Source of the DNA: Lachnospiraceae bacterium UBA2868
GTDB taxonomy: Bacteria > Bacillota_A > Clostridia > Lachnospirales > Lachnospiraceae
NCBI GenBank assembly: GCA_002350465.1
Contig: DEEW01000083.1
Coordinates: forward strand, 1-9,365
Length of the DNA stretch: 9,365 nucleotides
Reading direction: 5' to 3'
A model generated the notes under the pieces. That model saw only the letters and a program-made list of their open reading frames with translations. It was not told where the DNA came from and did no database searches. Made by a program: the position numbers and the translations under genes. Below, one piece after another: positions 1 to 6,253 of this stretch (position 1 is its first letter; every line of letters starts with the position of its first letter).

Positions 1-4
1 ACAT
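1..4 (-). CDS. Start of a further minus-strand gene, cut by the window edge
   Basis: An ATG reads leftward from position 4, and only this codon plus one more base lies inside the window. It is called because a strong Shine-Dalgarno sequence sits at the right distance upstream and because it follows closely on the glycosyltransferase gene, whose stop codon is about 25 bases away. It is probably the next gene of the same surface-glycan operon. Nothing can be said about its product. Confidence 0.5.
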
Positions 5-10
5 AGTCTA

Positions 11-18
11 CCTCCTTT
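11..18 (-). promoter_or_regulatory. Strong ribosome-binding site for the gene leaving the left edge
   Basis: On the minus strand this reads AAAGGAGG followed by six bases and ATG, close to the ideal Shine-Dalgarno sequence and spacing for Bacillota. It lies just beyond the stop codon of the preceding glycosyltransferase gene, so translation of the next gene starts inside the same transcript unless an unseen terminator intervenes. No hairpin plus T-run is visible in the short gap. Confidence 0.7.
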
Positions 19-28
19 GAAGACGCCG

Positions 29-1693
29 TCAGTATCCGGCAAAATAATCGTCTGACATTTTTTCCCCTCTGATAACTCTTCCGTTTTCATCCAGCGACTG
101 TTTGTAGTTTTCAACTAAGTAGTCATATTTTCCGAGATTGATATTTATGACCTTGATCATTCTGTCCCTGTCAAACAGAGGACCCCTTGTAATCTCATCT
201 ATTATTTCATAGTATTCCCTGGCATCCTGATTCTTTATGGCACCGTAATCCCATCCGTATCTGACCAGATTCAGATACCCTACAGGTGTATCGCGCCACA
301 TATGTCCTATCCTCCATCCTGCCTCATGTACCGCCGGAAGATGGGCAAGGTACGGATCACCCAGTGCGTAAAGATCATTGAGATACAGGTCATTGTTGTA
401 ATACTTGACGATTCCCGGAACATTTTCGAGAATGGATCCGGGCATATTGTTTTCCCTTACATCCTGTACAGCATCCTCATTCCATGTGTTCCTTATGCAA
501 AGGTCTCCCGTCCGTATAAGAGAATACATATTGTTAAACAGGCTGGTCGTATTAAAATATCCCGCTCTCTCATCCGATATCGAGGATCCGAAGACGCTTC
601 CGAACAGAAATTCATCCGTAAGAACACGTGAAGTTCCTGTATAAACAAGAGCCGCAATAACAAAACCGGCAAATAAACGCTGAAAGGATGCTCCCCGTCC
701 CAGCTCACTGAATTCCCGGTTCTTTATATCCATATAGCAGATAACCGATATAAAGAACAAAAGTGTAAAGTGCCTTCCCATCATAAAATCACCGCCTATA
801 TACAGCAGATACAGTCCGTACAGTACGGGTCCCGCCATACAAGCAATATACTGTGATTTTTTGACAGACAGTGCAGCTATTACAGTTAATATCGGAACGA
901 TCAGTATTATCGGATCGCACATCGCAGCATTTAAGTAATACCTTATTCCTCTTATGATATAGTCCTTTATTCCGATATTGGTTCCGAGTTTTGCATATGC
1001 GGTATTGGGAAACGGAAATCCGTAATACCATGTTGCGAAAATCTCCCACAGTACGAAAGGAAGAAGTCCCAAAATCCCTATTCCCACAGCTTTTCCGAAA
1101 GAAACCCCGTCACGCTTGGACAGATACACATACAACGCCATAGGTACGAATATAAGTACGGCATCCATTCTCGTCATTGCTATGAGAGCAACAAGAGATG
1201 CAAGTATAAACATGCTTTTCGCATTGTATCTTTCGGAAGAAAAGAAACGCTTCATAAAAATCGCACCGAGCATAAACAGCATGCTGTTTTCAAGTCCCGA
1301 TGTGGTATAGCTTACAAAACTCGCCGACCCTATCAATGCCAAAAAGCAAAATATAATCTGTTTTTTTGTCTTGCAGAAGTTGCGAATAAGAATACCGAAG
1401 GCTACACCCGAAAAGATAATGTTTACGAGAAGTGACACAAAAAACATATCCCTTATCACAAAATAGGCACCTGCTATTACAAGCGTATATAGCGGGCAGG
1501 AGGAGGCTGTTGCTCTCTGACCGATATTGTATACAAATCCGTTTCCGTCAACGAGATTCTTTGCCATGATATAGGCATGATAGCTGTCATCACTTTGCCA
1601 GGCCAGCAATGTAACAACTGCAACAAAGACAAGAATTGTAAAAAATCTGTATCTGTTTAATTCTTCACTGAAATAATCACGTATTCGATTCAT
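29..1693 (-). CDS. AftB-like GT-C family membrane glycosyltransferase
   Basis: Predicted polytopic membrane protein of 554 residues. Visible hallmarks, in order: a first membrane segment (about 17-32), then a DD pair at 35-36 in the first outside loop followed by SYHAYIMAKNLVDGNGFVYN. Next come SGLENS (132-137), TRMDA (174-178), YYGFPFPNTAYAK (223-235) and GGDFMMGRHF (300-309). After the last membrane segment (about 337-352) a soluble C-terminal part contains DPYLAHLPA (446-454) and WRIGHMWRDTPVGYL (460-474). This pattern matches proteins related to the mycobacterial arabinofuranosyltransferase AftB. Such GT-C enzymes use polyprenyl-phosphate sugar donors outside the membrane, with the acidic pair in the first loop as the likely catalytic site. 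Family membership is read from motifs; donor and acceptor are unknown. The start is preceded by GGTGG about four bases upstream. It follows a flavoenzyme gene by 37 bases and probably shares its transcript. Arabinan is not expected in this type of organism, so another surface glycan is likelier. Confidence 0.82.
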   Translation of the reverse strand: MNRIRDYFSEELNRYRFFTILVFVAVVTLLAWQSDDSYHAYIMAKNLVDGNGFVYNIGQRATASSCPLYTLVIAGAYFVIRDMFFVSLLVNIIFSGVAFGILIRNFCKTKKQIIFCFLALIGSASFVSYTTSGLENSMLFMLGAIFMKRFFSSERYNAKSMFILASLVALIAMTRMDAVLIFVPMALYVYLSKRDGVSFGKAVGIGILGLLPFVLWEIFATWYYGFPFPNTAYAKLGTNIGIKDYIIRGIRYYLNAAMCDPIILIVPILTVIAALSVKKSQYIACMAGPVLYGLYLLYIGGDFMMGRHFTLLFFISVICYMDIKNREFSELGRGASFQRLFAGFVIAALVYTGTSRVLTDEFLFGSVFGSSISDERAGYFNTTSLFNNMYSLIRTGDLCIRNTWNEDAVQDVRENNMPGSILENVPGIVKYYNNDLYLNDLYALGDPYLAHLPAVHEAGWRIGHMWRDTPVGYLNLVRYGWDYGAIKNQDAREYYEIIDEITRGPLFDRDRMIKVININLGKYDYLVENYKQSLDENGRVIRGEKMSDDYFAGY

Positions 1694-1730
1694 CTATCCA
1701 CCACAATTTACAATAAGGAACCTGTCCTTA

Positions 1731-2936
1731 CTATTTAATCAGCATTTTCTTCGCAAGATCCATAGCCAGTCTCATAACCACATCCGAATTAAAATGCTGC
1801 CACTGCCCCCATCTTCCGAGTCCGTATATGTTCTCCGATGATGTATATTCAAGGAAATCTCTAATGATCTCCTGTTTACCTATAGTATTTAAAGGGTAAG
1901 CATAATCATTGATAAAATATGATTTTTCCGCTTTTTTTGCACTATCCTCATCAAACCTTGTAAGGTTGGTCTCTGTCCAGTAACCTTTTGATCCCGGACA
2001 GAAATTATGCCGTACCAAAATCCGGTGATAGCTTTTCTGCAGATCCGGATCATATATCCAATGTGCTTTTGTATCAAGTTCCCGGGGCTCATACTCAGTT
2101 ACTATTGAGCTATATTTCAGGGAATTCAGATCCTCGCAAAGCTTTTGGGGAAGATTGATATGTTTATCAATACTATTCCACGGTATCGTGACAACTATTC
2201 TATCGGCACTGTAACTACCGTTAACCACCTTGTTTTCATAATCAATGCTCGTTACTGTTTCATTGTATTGTATTCTGCTTCCCAAAGCATCAGCCATCCT
2301 GAGAAACACTTCTCCGTATCCGTATTTTTTCGGATAAAGAAAGTTTGTATGGCCCGGTTGCTTGCCATATGCCTTTTTATTGATACAGGACATTTTTGTT
2401 TCTTCATAGGAAACATTTGGTAATTTTTCAAGCCAGTACGTACCAAGGCTGTCAAGATCGTCGCCGAACATTTTGCGGTTATACGGAAACATATAATCTT
2501 CCGCTATGGCCCTGCCGAGCTTCCACTCTATCCATTCGGTAAACCTGACCGGCATTTCCTTGCCTGTATTACAACCTGCACATTCTATCGCATCCAGATA
2601 GCGCTTCTGTTTGTCCTCCGGAAGCTGCCATATATTGGCCTCAATAGGGCTTCCGATAATATCCCCGTACAGATCTATTCGGGAATCTCTTTCATACCTG
2701 TCCCATTCGCTTTCGGGTAAAAACCGGAATACAAACGAAGTTACCCCGGGATCCTTAACATCAAGAAAATGTCCTCCTCCCGTATCAAAAGGGCTTCCGT
2801 CTACTTCTGCGCTCCGGCATAGTCCTCCGGCTTCCGGTTGCTTCTCAAGTACAAGAAAATCCTTCTCACCATGTTCTAAAAGTGTATTTGCAAATGTCAG
2901 TCCGGCAGGTCCGGCCCCGAGAATCAGATATTTCAT
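1731..2936 (-). CDS. FAD-dependent oxidoreductase, protoporphyrinogen oxidase/UDP-galactopyranose mutase-like
   Basis: A 401-residue cytoplasmic flavoprotein. It opens with the dinucleotide-binding pattern GAGPAG at 7-12, an acidic residue ending the second strand (E31), and GGLCR at 37-41, as in the amine oxidase/phytoene desaturase/UGM superfamily. DTGGGHFLD (51-59) and FPYNRKMFG (150-158) resemble the substrate-side elements of UDP-galactopyranose mutase-like proteins. The C-terminal stretch YGLGRWGQWQHFNSD (371-385) matches the second FAD contact region of that group. Length is near that of bacterial UGM enzymes. The downstream neighbour is an AftB-like glycosyltransferase, which favours a role in making or modifying a surface sugar over haem synthesis; that is inference. 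True UGM function is not proven, because the typical UGM substrate-binding motif is not exact. No strong Shine-Dalgarno is seen before the ATG. The start is fixed by the nucleotide-binding strand that begins at residue 2. Confidence 0.8.
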   Translation of the reverse strand: MKYLILGAGPAGLTFANTLLEHGEKDFLVLEKQPEAGGLCRSAEVDGSPFDTGGGHFLDVKDPGVTSFVFRFLPESEWDRYERDSRIDLYGDIIGSPIEANIWQLPEDKQKRYLDAIECAGCNTGKEMPVRFTEWIEWKLGRAIAEDYMFPYNRKMFGDDLDSLGTYWLEKLPNVSYEETKMSCINKKAYGKQPGHTNFLYPKKYGYGEVFLRMADALGSRIQYNETVTSIDYENKVVNGSYSADRIVVTIPWNSIDKHINLPQKLCEDLNSLKYSSIVTEYEPRELDTKAHWIYDPDLQKSYHRILVRHNFCPGSKGYWTETNLTRFDEDSAKKAEKSYFINDYAYPLNTIGKQEIIRDFLEYTSSENIYGLGRWGQWQHFNSDVVMRLAMDLAKKMLIK

Positions 2937-2974
2937 AGTTTATTTATTATACTTCACAAGTCATATTCACGCAA

Positions 2975-4204
2975 TTACTGCCGATTCTTAATAAAGTGGC
3001 TGTATTCTTCAATTATACCGAGTATGACAAGAGTGGCTCTATCCATTCTTTCAATCGTTATATGTTCAAGCGGACCGTGGAAATTAAAACCACCCGTTCC
3101 GAGATTCGGACAAGGCAGACCCATATATGAAAGTCTGGCTCCGTCTGTTCCTCCTCTTATCGGAACCGCAACCGGTGTCATACCCGCAGCGGATACCGCT
3201 TTTTTTGCGGTTTCTATCAGATGCTTATGAGGAATAATCTTTTCAAGCATATTGTAATAACTGTCGTTGATCGTGATTGTTACCGTGTCTTTACCATATA
3301 AGTCATTGATCTTCCGGGTACACTTTTTCAGAAATTCTTTTCTGTCTTCAAATTTCTTTCTGTCGTGATCCCTTACAATATAATGCAGGTCAGCTCTGCT
3401 GCAATCTCCCGACATATCCGTCAGATGGTAAAACCCTTCATATCCTTCGGTATGCTCCGGCCTGTCATTTTCCGGCAGCATAGAGTGGAATTCGTGAGCA
3501 ACGTTTATCGCGTTGATCATCACATTCTTGGCTGTCCCGGGGTGAGTTGACAATCCTGTAACCATTACCTTAACATCGGCAGCATTGAAGTTTTCATATT
3601 CTATTTCACAAACATCTCCACCGTCTACGGTATACGCATAATCCGCCCCAAACTTTTTTACATCAAAATTATCTGCTCCCTCTCCGATTTCCTCATCAGG
3701 AGTAAAGCAAATGGCAAGCGGTCCGTGCGGAATATCTTCTCTGACAATTCTCTCAACAGCTGTCATTATCTCAGATACACCGGCTTTGTCATCCGCACCG
3801 AGTAACGTTGTTCCATCACTTGTAATCAGTGTTTCTCCCGCAAGATTTTTAAGATGCAAATGATCAGCGGCTTTCATGATTTTTCCGCAGGGATATGTGA
3901 CATCACCCCCGTCATAATTCACATGAATAATGGGATTTACATTGCAACCGCTAAAAGCCGGGGACGTATCCATATGCGCTATGAATCCGAGAGTTATGCA
4001 TTCTTCATATCCTTTTGTCGCAGGAATGTGCGCCATCAGATAACATTTATCGTCAAGTGCTGCATCTACCCCCATATCTTCAAGTTCAGACAAGAGCCTG
4101 TTTGCCAGGTCAAATTCTCCCTTAAAACTCGGATGAAGTCCGCTTGTCTCATCCGACTGGGTGTTAATTTTGATGTATTCAAGAAATCGTTCGTATGGTT
4201 TCAT
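2975..4204 (-). CDS. pepT: Peptidase T (tripeptide aminopeptidase)
   Basis: Zinc-dependent M20B aminopeptidase of 409 residues that removes the N-terminal residue from tripeptides in the cytoplasm; the length is normal for PepT. Metal and catalytic residues are all visible: HMDTS (H77, D79), GADD (D138), TPDEEIGEG (E171, E172), VDGG (D194) and FNFHG (H376). The dimerisation/substrate region is marked by GLSTHPGTAKN (218-228) and PIRGGTDGARLS (348-359). The N-terminal YERFLEYIKINTQSDE fits the family start, so this ATG is kept. However, the nearest Shine-Dalgarno (AGGAGGG) lies 16 bases upstream, clearly longer than usual, and it lies inside a duplicated 27-bp sequence. The gene sits between a D-Ala-D-Ala carboxypeptidase gene and a flavoenzyme gene (38-base gap). 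A link to recycling peptides is possible, but pepT placement is often not functional. Confidence 0.96.
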   Translation of the reverse strand: MKPYERFLEYIKINTQSDETSGLHPSFKGEFDLANRLLSELEDMGVDAALDDKCYLMAHIPATKGYEECITLGFIAHMDTSPAFSGCNVNPIIHVNYDGGDVTYPCGKIMKAADHLHLKNLAGETLITSDGTTLLGADDKAGVSEIMTAVERIVREDIPHGPLAICFTPDEEIGEGADNFDVKKFGADYAYTVDGGDVCEIEYENFNAADVKVMVTGLSTHPGTAKNVMINAINVAHEFHSMLPENDRPEHTEGYEGFYHLTDMSGDCSRADLHYIVRDHDRKKFEDRKEFLKKCTRKINDLYGKDTVTITINDSYYNMLEKIIPHKHLIETAKKAVSAAGMTPVAVPIRGGTDGARLSYMGLPCPNLGTGGFNFHGPLEHITIERMDRATLVILGIIEEYSHFIKNRQ

Positions 4205-4214
4205 TATAATAATA

Positions 4215-4241
4215 GTGGGTCCCTCCTATCTACATTTTCCA
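4215..4241 (-). repeat. 27-bp direct repeat, downstream copy, carrying the pepT ribosome-binding site
   Basis: Identical over all 27 bases to the copy at 4313-4339, with a 98-base offset. Read on the minus strand it starts TGGAAAATG, contains TAGATAGGAGGG and ends GACCCAC. The AGGAGGG is the only good Shine-Dalgarno upstream of the pepT ATG but is 16 bases away from it. Identity stops sharply at both ends. A perfect 27-mer at this distance is not a chance match, so it reflects local duplication or two copies of a repeat element. Confidence 0.9.
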
Positions 4242-4260
4242 AGGTGTGTCGCCCATTTGG

Positions 4261-4277
4261 ATTCGGCTTCGCCGAAT
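4261..4277. other. Small perfect hairpin between the two repeat copies
   Basis: The sequence ATTCGGC, a three-base spacer TTC, and GCCGAAT form a perfect 7-bp inverted repeat. A further CCCA/TGGG pair could extend it after a bulge (4252-4255 with 4278-4281). There is no T-run on either side, so it does not look like an intrinsic terminator. It lies in the segment enclosed by the two 27-bp copies. Confidence 0.65.
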
Positions 4278-4289
4278 TGGGGCTCCACG

Positions 4290-4332
4290 TGTAGACAGGT
4301 TCCTCCCACTCCGTGGGTCCCTCCTATCTACA
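4290..4332 (-). promoter_or_regulatory. Long imperfect hairpin overlapping the carboxypeptidase stop codon
   Basis: Bases 4290-4299 pair with 4323-4332 over ten positions (nine Watson-Crick pairs and one G-U in the minus-strand RNA). A symmetric 5x5 purine-rich internal loop follows (RNA AGGGA opposite AGGAA). The hairpin is closed by a 5-bp stem, 4305-4309 with 4313-4317, around a three-base loop. One arm belongs to the 27-bp repeat copy containing the carboxypeptidase stop codon (4328-4330). Because the same 27 bases recur at 4215-4241, the other arm could pair with that copy instead and cover the pepT ribosome-binding region. No T-run follows, so an intrinsic terminator is unlikely. The pairing is seen in the sequence; a regulatory role is inference. 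Confidence 0.55.
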
Positions 4333-4339
4333 TTTTCCA
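4313..4339 (-). repeat. 27-bp direct repeat, upstream copy, overlapping the 3' end of the carboxypeptidase gene
   Basis: Identical to 4215-4241. Its first bases in the reading direction encode the last residues W-K-M and the TAG stop of the D-Ala-D-Ala carboxypeptidase, so the coding end lies inside the repeat. It is also one arm of the 4290-4332 hairpin. The same TGGAAAATGTAG recurs in the other copy, where it is non-coding. Confidence 0.9.
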
Positions 4340-6070
4340 TCTATCCGGGTGGTCGAGCGGAAGCAGTTCGATCCCGTATCCCTCCATCTCAGGAAAGTCT
4401 CTTATCATCTGCTCTTCATCATATGGGATATCTTCGTTATCTTCGTTATCTTCGTTATCTTCCTCGTCATAGTACTCTTCCGGAATCTGTCCGGAGGCAT
4501 CGGCACTTCTCTTTTGAAGTTCCTTGTATATGGGCTGGGTATACATATCTCTTGTACTAAGCTGTTCCCCGGGATTTCTTCTCCGCTTGTTCTCACTTCT
4601 TTTTCTGTAATTATACCTCTTATTCTCACTTCTCTTTTTGTATCGTTTTCTTTTTTTCATTTTGGCTCTCTGCGCACTTTTGATAAATTGCATAAACAAA
4701 GTGGCAAAAAGAATAATAAAGAATAATACTCCGACTATGAGAAATAGCTTCTTTACTACATCCGAAACGGTTACAAAAACGGTTTTATGGTTCGGAACAT
4801 AAGTTACGGGCTGCTCATCGGATCCATCGGTTATAATATTGGCAAATTCAAACAGCTTTCTCTCATTGGTTGCATAATCAAGCGTGGTTCCCCCTACTCT
4901 GTTATCCCCTATATAATAGTCCAGTCTGGCAACAGCTCCTTCTGTTTTGGTATCATAATTAACCGTTACGGTCGGTTCCTCAAAATCCATTCCTTTAGGA
5001 ATAACTATACTGCCTTCTTTATTAAGGGACAGTATATCTTTTGAACTTCCCATAACATCAAGCTTTGTATTGAAGAAATTTGCGCTTCTTATGTTGTATC
5101 TTTTTTCATTGTCGGCAACGTTTATTTTTTGGAAACTGGCAAAGCCGTAATCCAGCAGATCCTTTGTATCGGTGAACTGATACGGGCTTTCATCCTTCAT
5201 TACCACACATATCAGTTTCATTCCGTCCCGCTGCGCACAAGTTACAAGTGTTTGTCTGGCATCTGTTGTAAAGCCTGTTTTTCCTCCGACTATTCCGTCA
5301 TAGGCATATTTTCTTCCCTGTATCATCTTATGATGATTTTCCTGAGGTCTTTCTTCATCTGTTTTGTTAGTTGACGGGATCACATATCTGGCCGTGCCGG
5401 AGATCATACATAGTGTTTCGTTGGAAAAGAACTCTCTTGCTATAGTAGCAAGATCAAACGCACTGACATAGTGATCGGGATCCGGAAGACCGCTTGCATT
5501 CACAAAATGTGTATTTGAGCAGCCAAGCTCCTCTGCTTTGGCATTCATCATACCGACAAACGATTCAAGATCTCCTCCCACATGTTCTGCCAATCCGTAT
5601 GCAACTTCATTGGCGGATCCTAGGAGCAGACCATACAGACATTGTTCCACGGTCAGCTGTTCACCCTTCATAATGCCTATTCGTGATGATCCCCACTCGG
5701 TATTGTCAATCGCTTCATCCGAAAACGTAACGACCTCATCCATCTGACAGTTTTCAACAACCAGAAGTGCTGTCATCAGCTTTGTTGTACTGGCGGGATA
5801 TAATGGTTCGTTAATATTTTTTGCATAAAGAACCGTCCCTGTATCAACTTCCATTAAGATTGCCGACTCTGCACCGTTTTCAGGTCCCTTGGGCCATCCC
5901 GTAATGGAATTTGTATCAACCGGTAATGATTTTCTTGCCTCCCACTGTGTAACATATTCCTCGGTCGGAAGCGTATCAACCGCATATACACTAATAGCCG
6001 GCTGCATGACGGCTATTGTGAATACAAAGATCCATATAATTATTTTGTATTTAATTCTGTTTTTTTGCAT
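4328..6070 (-). CDS. D-alanyl-D-alanine carboxypeptidase (S11 family, PBP5/DacF type) with long charged cytoplasmic tail
   Basis: Trims the terminal D-Ala from peptidoglycan stem pentapeptides outside the membrane. With residues counted from the upstream GTG at 6088 (586 residues), it has a hydrophobic signal segment (about 13-36). The S11 active-site motifs follow: STTK (S100, K103), SAN (158-160) and KTG (270-272). Next come a PBP5-C-like region (about 328-410) and a second membrane segment (about 447-469). The tail of about 117 residues is strongly basic at first (KKRKRYKKRSENKR, with an 11-residue repeat), then acidic (DEEDNEDNEDNED). PBP5-type enzymes usually end in an amphipathic membrane anchor, so this tail is atypical. 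The start is uncertain. I prefer the ATG at 6070 (580 residues) over the GTG at 6088, because it gives a more typical signal peptide. Neither start has a good Shine-Dalgarno. The stop lies inside a 27-bp repeat. Upstream is a structured segment and a tRNA; downstream is pepT. Confidence 0.93.
   Translation of the reverse strand: MQKNRIKYKIIIWIFVFTIAVMQPAISVYAVDTLPTEEYVTQWEARKSLPVDTNSITGWPKGPENGAESAILMEVDTGTVLYAKNINEPLYPASTTKLMTALLVVENCQMDEVVTFSDEAIDNTEWGSSRIGIMKGEQLTVEQCLYGLLLGSANEVAYGLAEHVGGDLESFVGMMNAKAEELGCSNTHFVNASGLPDPDHYVSAFDLATIAREFFSNETLCMISGTARYVIPSTNKTDEERPQENHHKMIQGRKYAYDGIVGGKTGFTTDARQTLVTCAQRDGMKLICVVMKDESPYQFTDTKDLLDYGFASFQKINVADNEKRYNIRSANFFNTKLDVMGSSKDILSLNKEGSIVIPKGMDFEEPTVTVNYDTKTEGAVARLDYYIGDNRVGGTTLDYATNERKLFEFANIITDGSDEQPVTYVPNHKTVFVTVSDVVKKLFLIVGVLFFIILFATLFMQFIKSAQRAKMKKRKRYKKRSENKRYNYRKRSENKRRRNPGEQLSTRDMYTQPIYKELQKRSADASGQIPEEYYDEEDNEDNEDNEDIPYDEEQMIRDFPEMEGYGIELLPLDHPDRWKM
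4431..4457 (-). repeat. Three tandem 9-bp units coding for the acidic NED repeat
   Basis: TCTTCGTTA on the plus strand occurs three times in a row without a mismatch, followed by a partial fourth unit. On the coding strand it encodes repeated N-E-D in the acidic tail of the carboxypeptidase. Because the unit is a multiple of three, slippage would change tail length without a frameshift. Confidence 0.9.
4590..4633 (-). repeat. 33-bp period internal repeat coding for the basic KRSENKR motif
   Basis: The 11 bases TTCTCACTTCT occur at 4590-4600 and again at 4623-4633, with similar flanks. The 33-base offset corresponds to the 11-residue repeat that places RSENKR twice in the basic part of the carboxypeptidase tail (residues about 486-491 and 497-502). 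It is an imperfect coding repeat of two units. Confidence 0.75.
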
Positions 6071-6099
6071 ACAGAGTAATTTTACCACATCACTAGACT

Positions 6100-6108
6100 G
6101 TCCGCGAG
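6100..6108 (-). repeat. Short repeat of the tRNA-Arg 3' end
   Basis: GTCCGCGAG here equals the plus-strand sequence at 6255-6263, which is the end of the acceptor stem and the first base pairs of the T stem of tRNA-Arg. With two mismatches the similarity runs on to about 12 of 14 bases. Copies of tRNA 3' ends are typical of integration sites, but nine bases with only 155 bases between the copies is weak evidence. Confidence 0.35.
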
Positions 6109-6115
6109 GGGGTCG

Positions 6116-6134
6116 CAGGCGCCAGTGGCGCCTG
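6116..6134. other. Perfect 8-bp GC-rich hairpin
   Basis: CAGGCGCC and GGCGCCTG form a perfect 8-bp inverted repeat around a three-base AGT spacer. It lies 46 bases upstream of the preferred carboxypeptidase ATG. No T-run follows on either strand, so it is not a canonical terminator. Confidence 0.6.
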
Positions 6135-6205
6135 TTTGCAACTGACCGAAGAGTGCGTCAACATTCCGAGACTTCGGGCCTCGTTCGCGGCCGAATCGGC
6201 CTCGA

Positions 6206-6249
6206 ATGAAATAGAAGACGGGGTCTCCTGACCTCGCCTTCTGTTTCAT
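6206..6249 (-). terminator. Long hairpin just downstream of tRNA-Arg, possible terminator or processing structure
   Basis: Twelve-base arms at 6206-6217 and 6238-6249 match except for one position. Inside them CGGGGTC (6219-6225) pairs with GACCTCG (6230-6236) around a four-base TCCT loop. The whole forms about a 20-bp stem starting four bases beyond the tRNA 3' end. The descending arm is pyrimidine-rich, but there is no clean T-run after it, so intrinsic termination is uncertain. A cleavage structure for tRNA 3' maturation is an alternative. Confidence 0.4.
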
Positions 6250-6253
6250 AAGA

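Larger units (their letters stand above)
6101..6253. other. GC-rich, hairpin-rich non-coding segment between tRNA-Arg and the carboxypeptidase gene
   Basis: No plausible gene lies here. Composition is clearly richer in G and C than the surrounding genes. Inverted repeats are dense: CAGGCGCC/GGCGCCTG around AGT (6116-6134), GGCCG/CGGCC around AAT (6189-6201), and a long near-perfect palindrome at 6206-6249. Several overlapping alternatives (TTCGGCC, CGAGGCC) could form competing stems. It follows the tRNA in transcription direction. It could be a tRNA 3' trailer with processing or termination structures, an interspersed palindromic repeat, or a structured RNA. I do not recognise a known RNA family. 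Confidence 0.6.

Noticed and set aside
1714..1730. Inverted repeat TAAGGA/TCCTTA between the flavoenzyme and glycosyltransferase genes
   Set aside because: Only a 6-bp stem with a 5-base loop and no T-run, so it is not a convincing terminator. A shared 11-mer with the 4290-4309 arm on the opposite strand is expected by chance in a window this size.
2611..2991. A 126-residue plus-strand open frame opposite the flavoenzyme N-terminus
   Set aside because: Antisense shadow of the conserved FAD-binding region; no recognisable protein features.
4161..4726. Several overlapping plus-strand open frames across the pepT upstream region and carboxypeptidase tail
   Set aside because: They are antisense to well-supported genes, have low-complexity translations produced by the repeat-coded tail, and no ribosome-binding site of note.
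6101..6253. Possible small SRP RNA, 6S RNA or CRISPR-like array in the GC-rich segment
   Set aside because: No SRP apical motif, no long open 6S bubble, and no regularly spaced identical repeats; only inverted repeats are seen.
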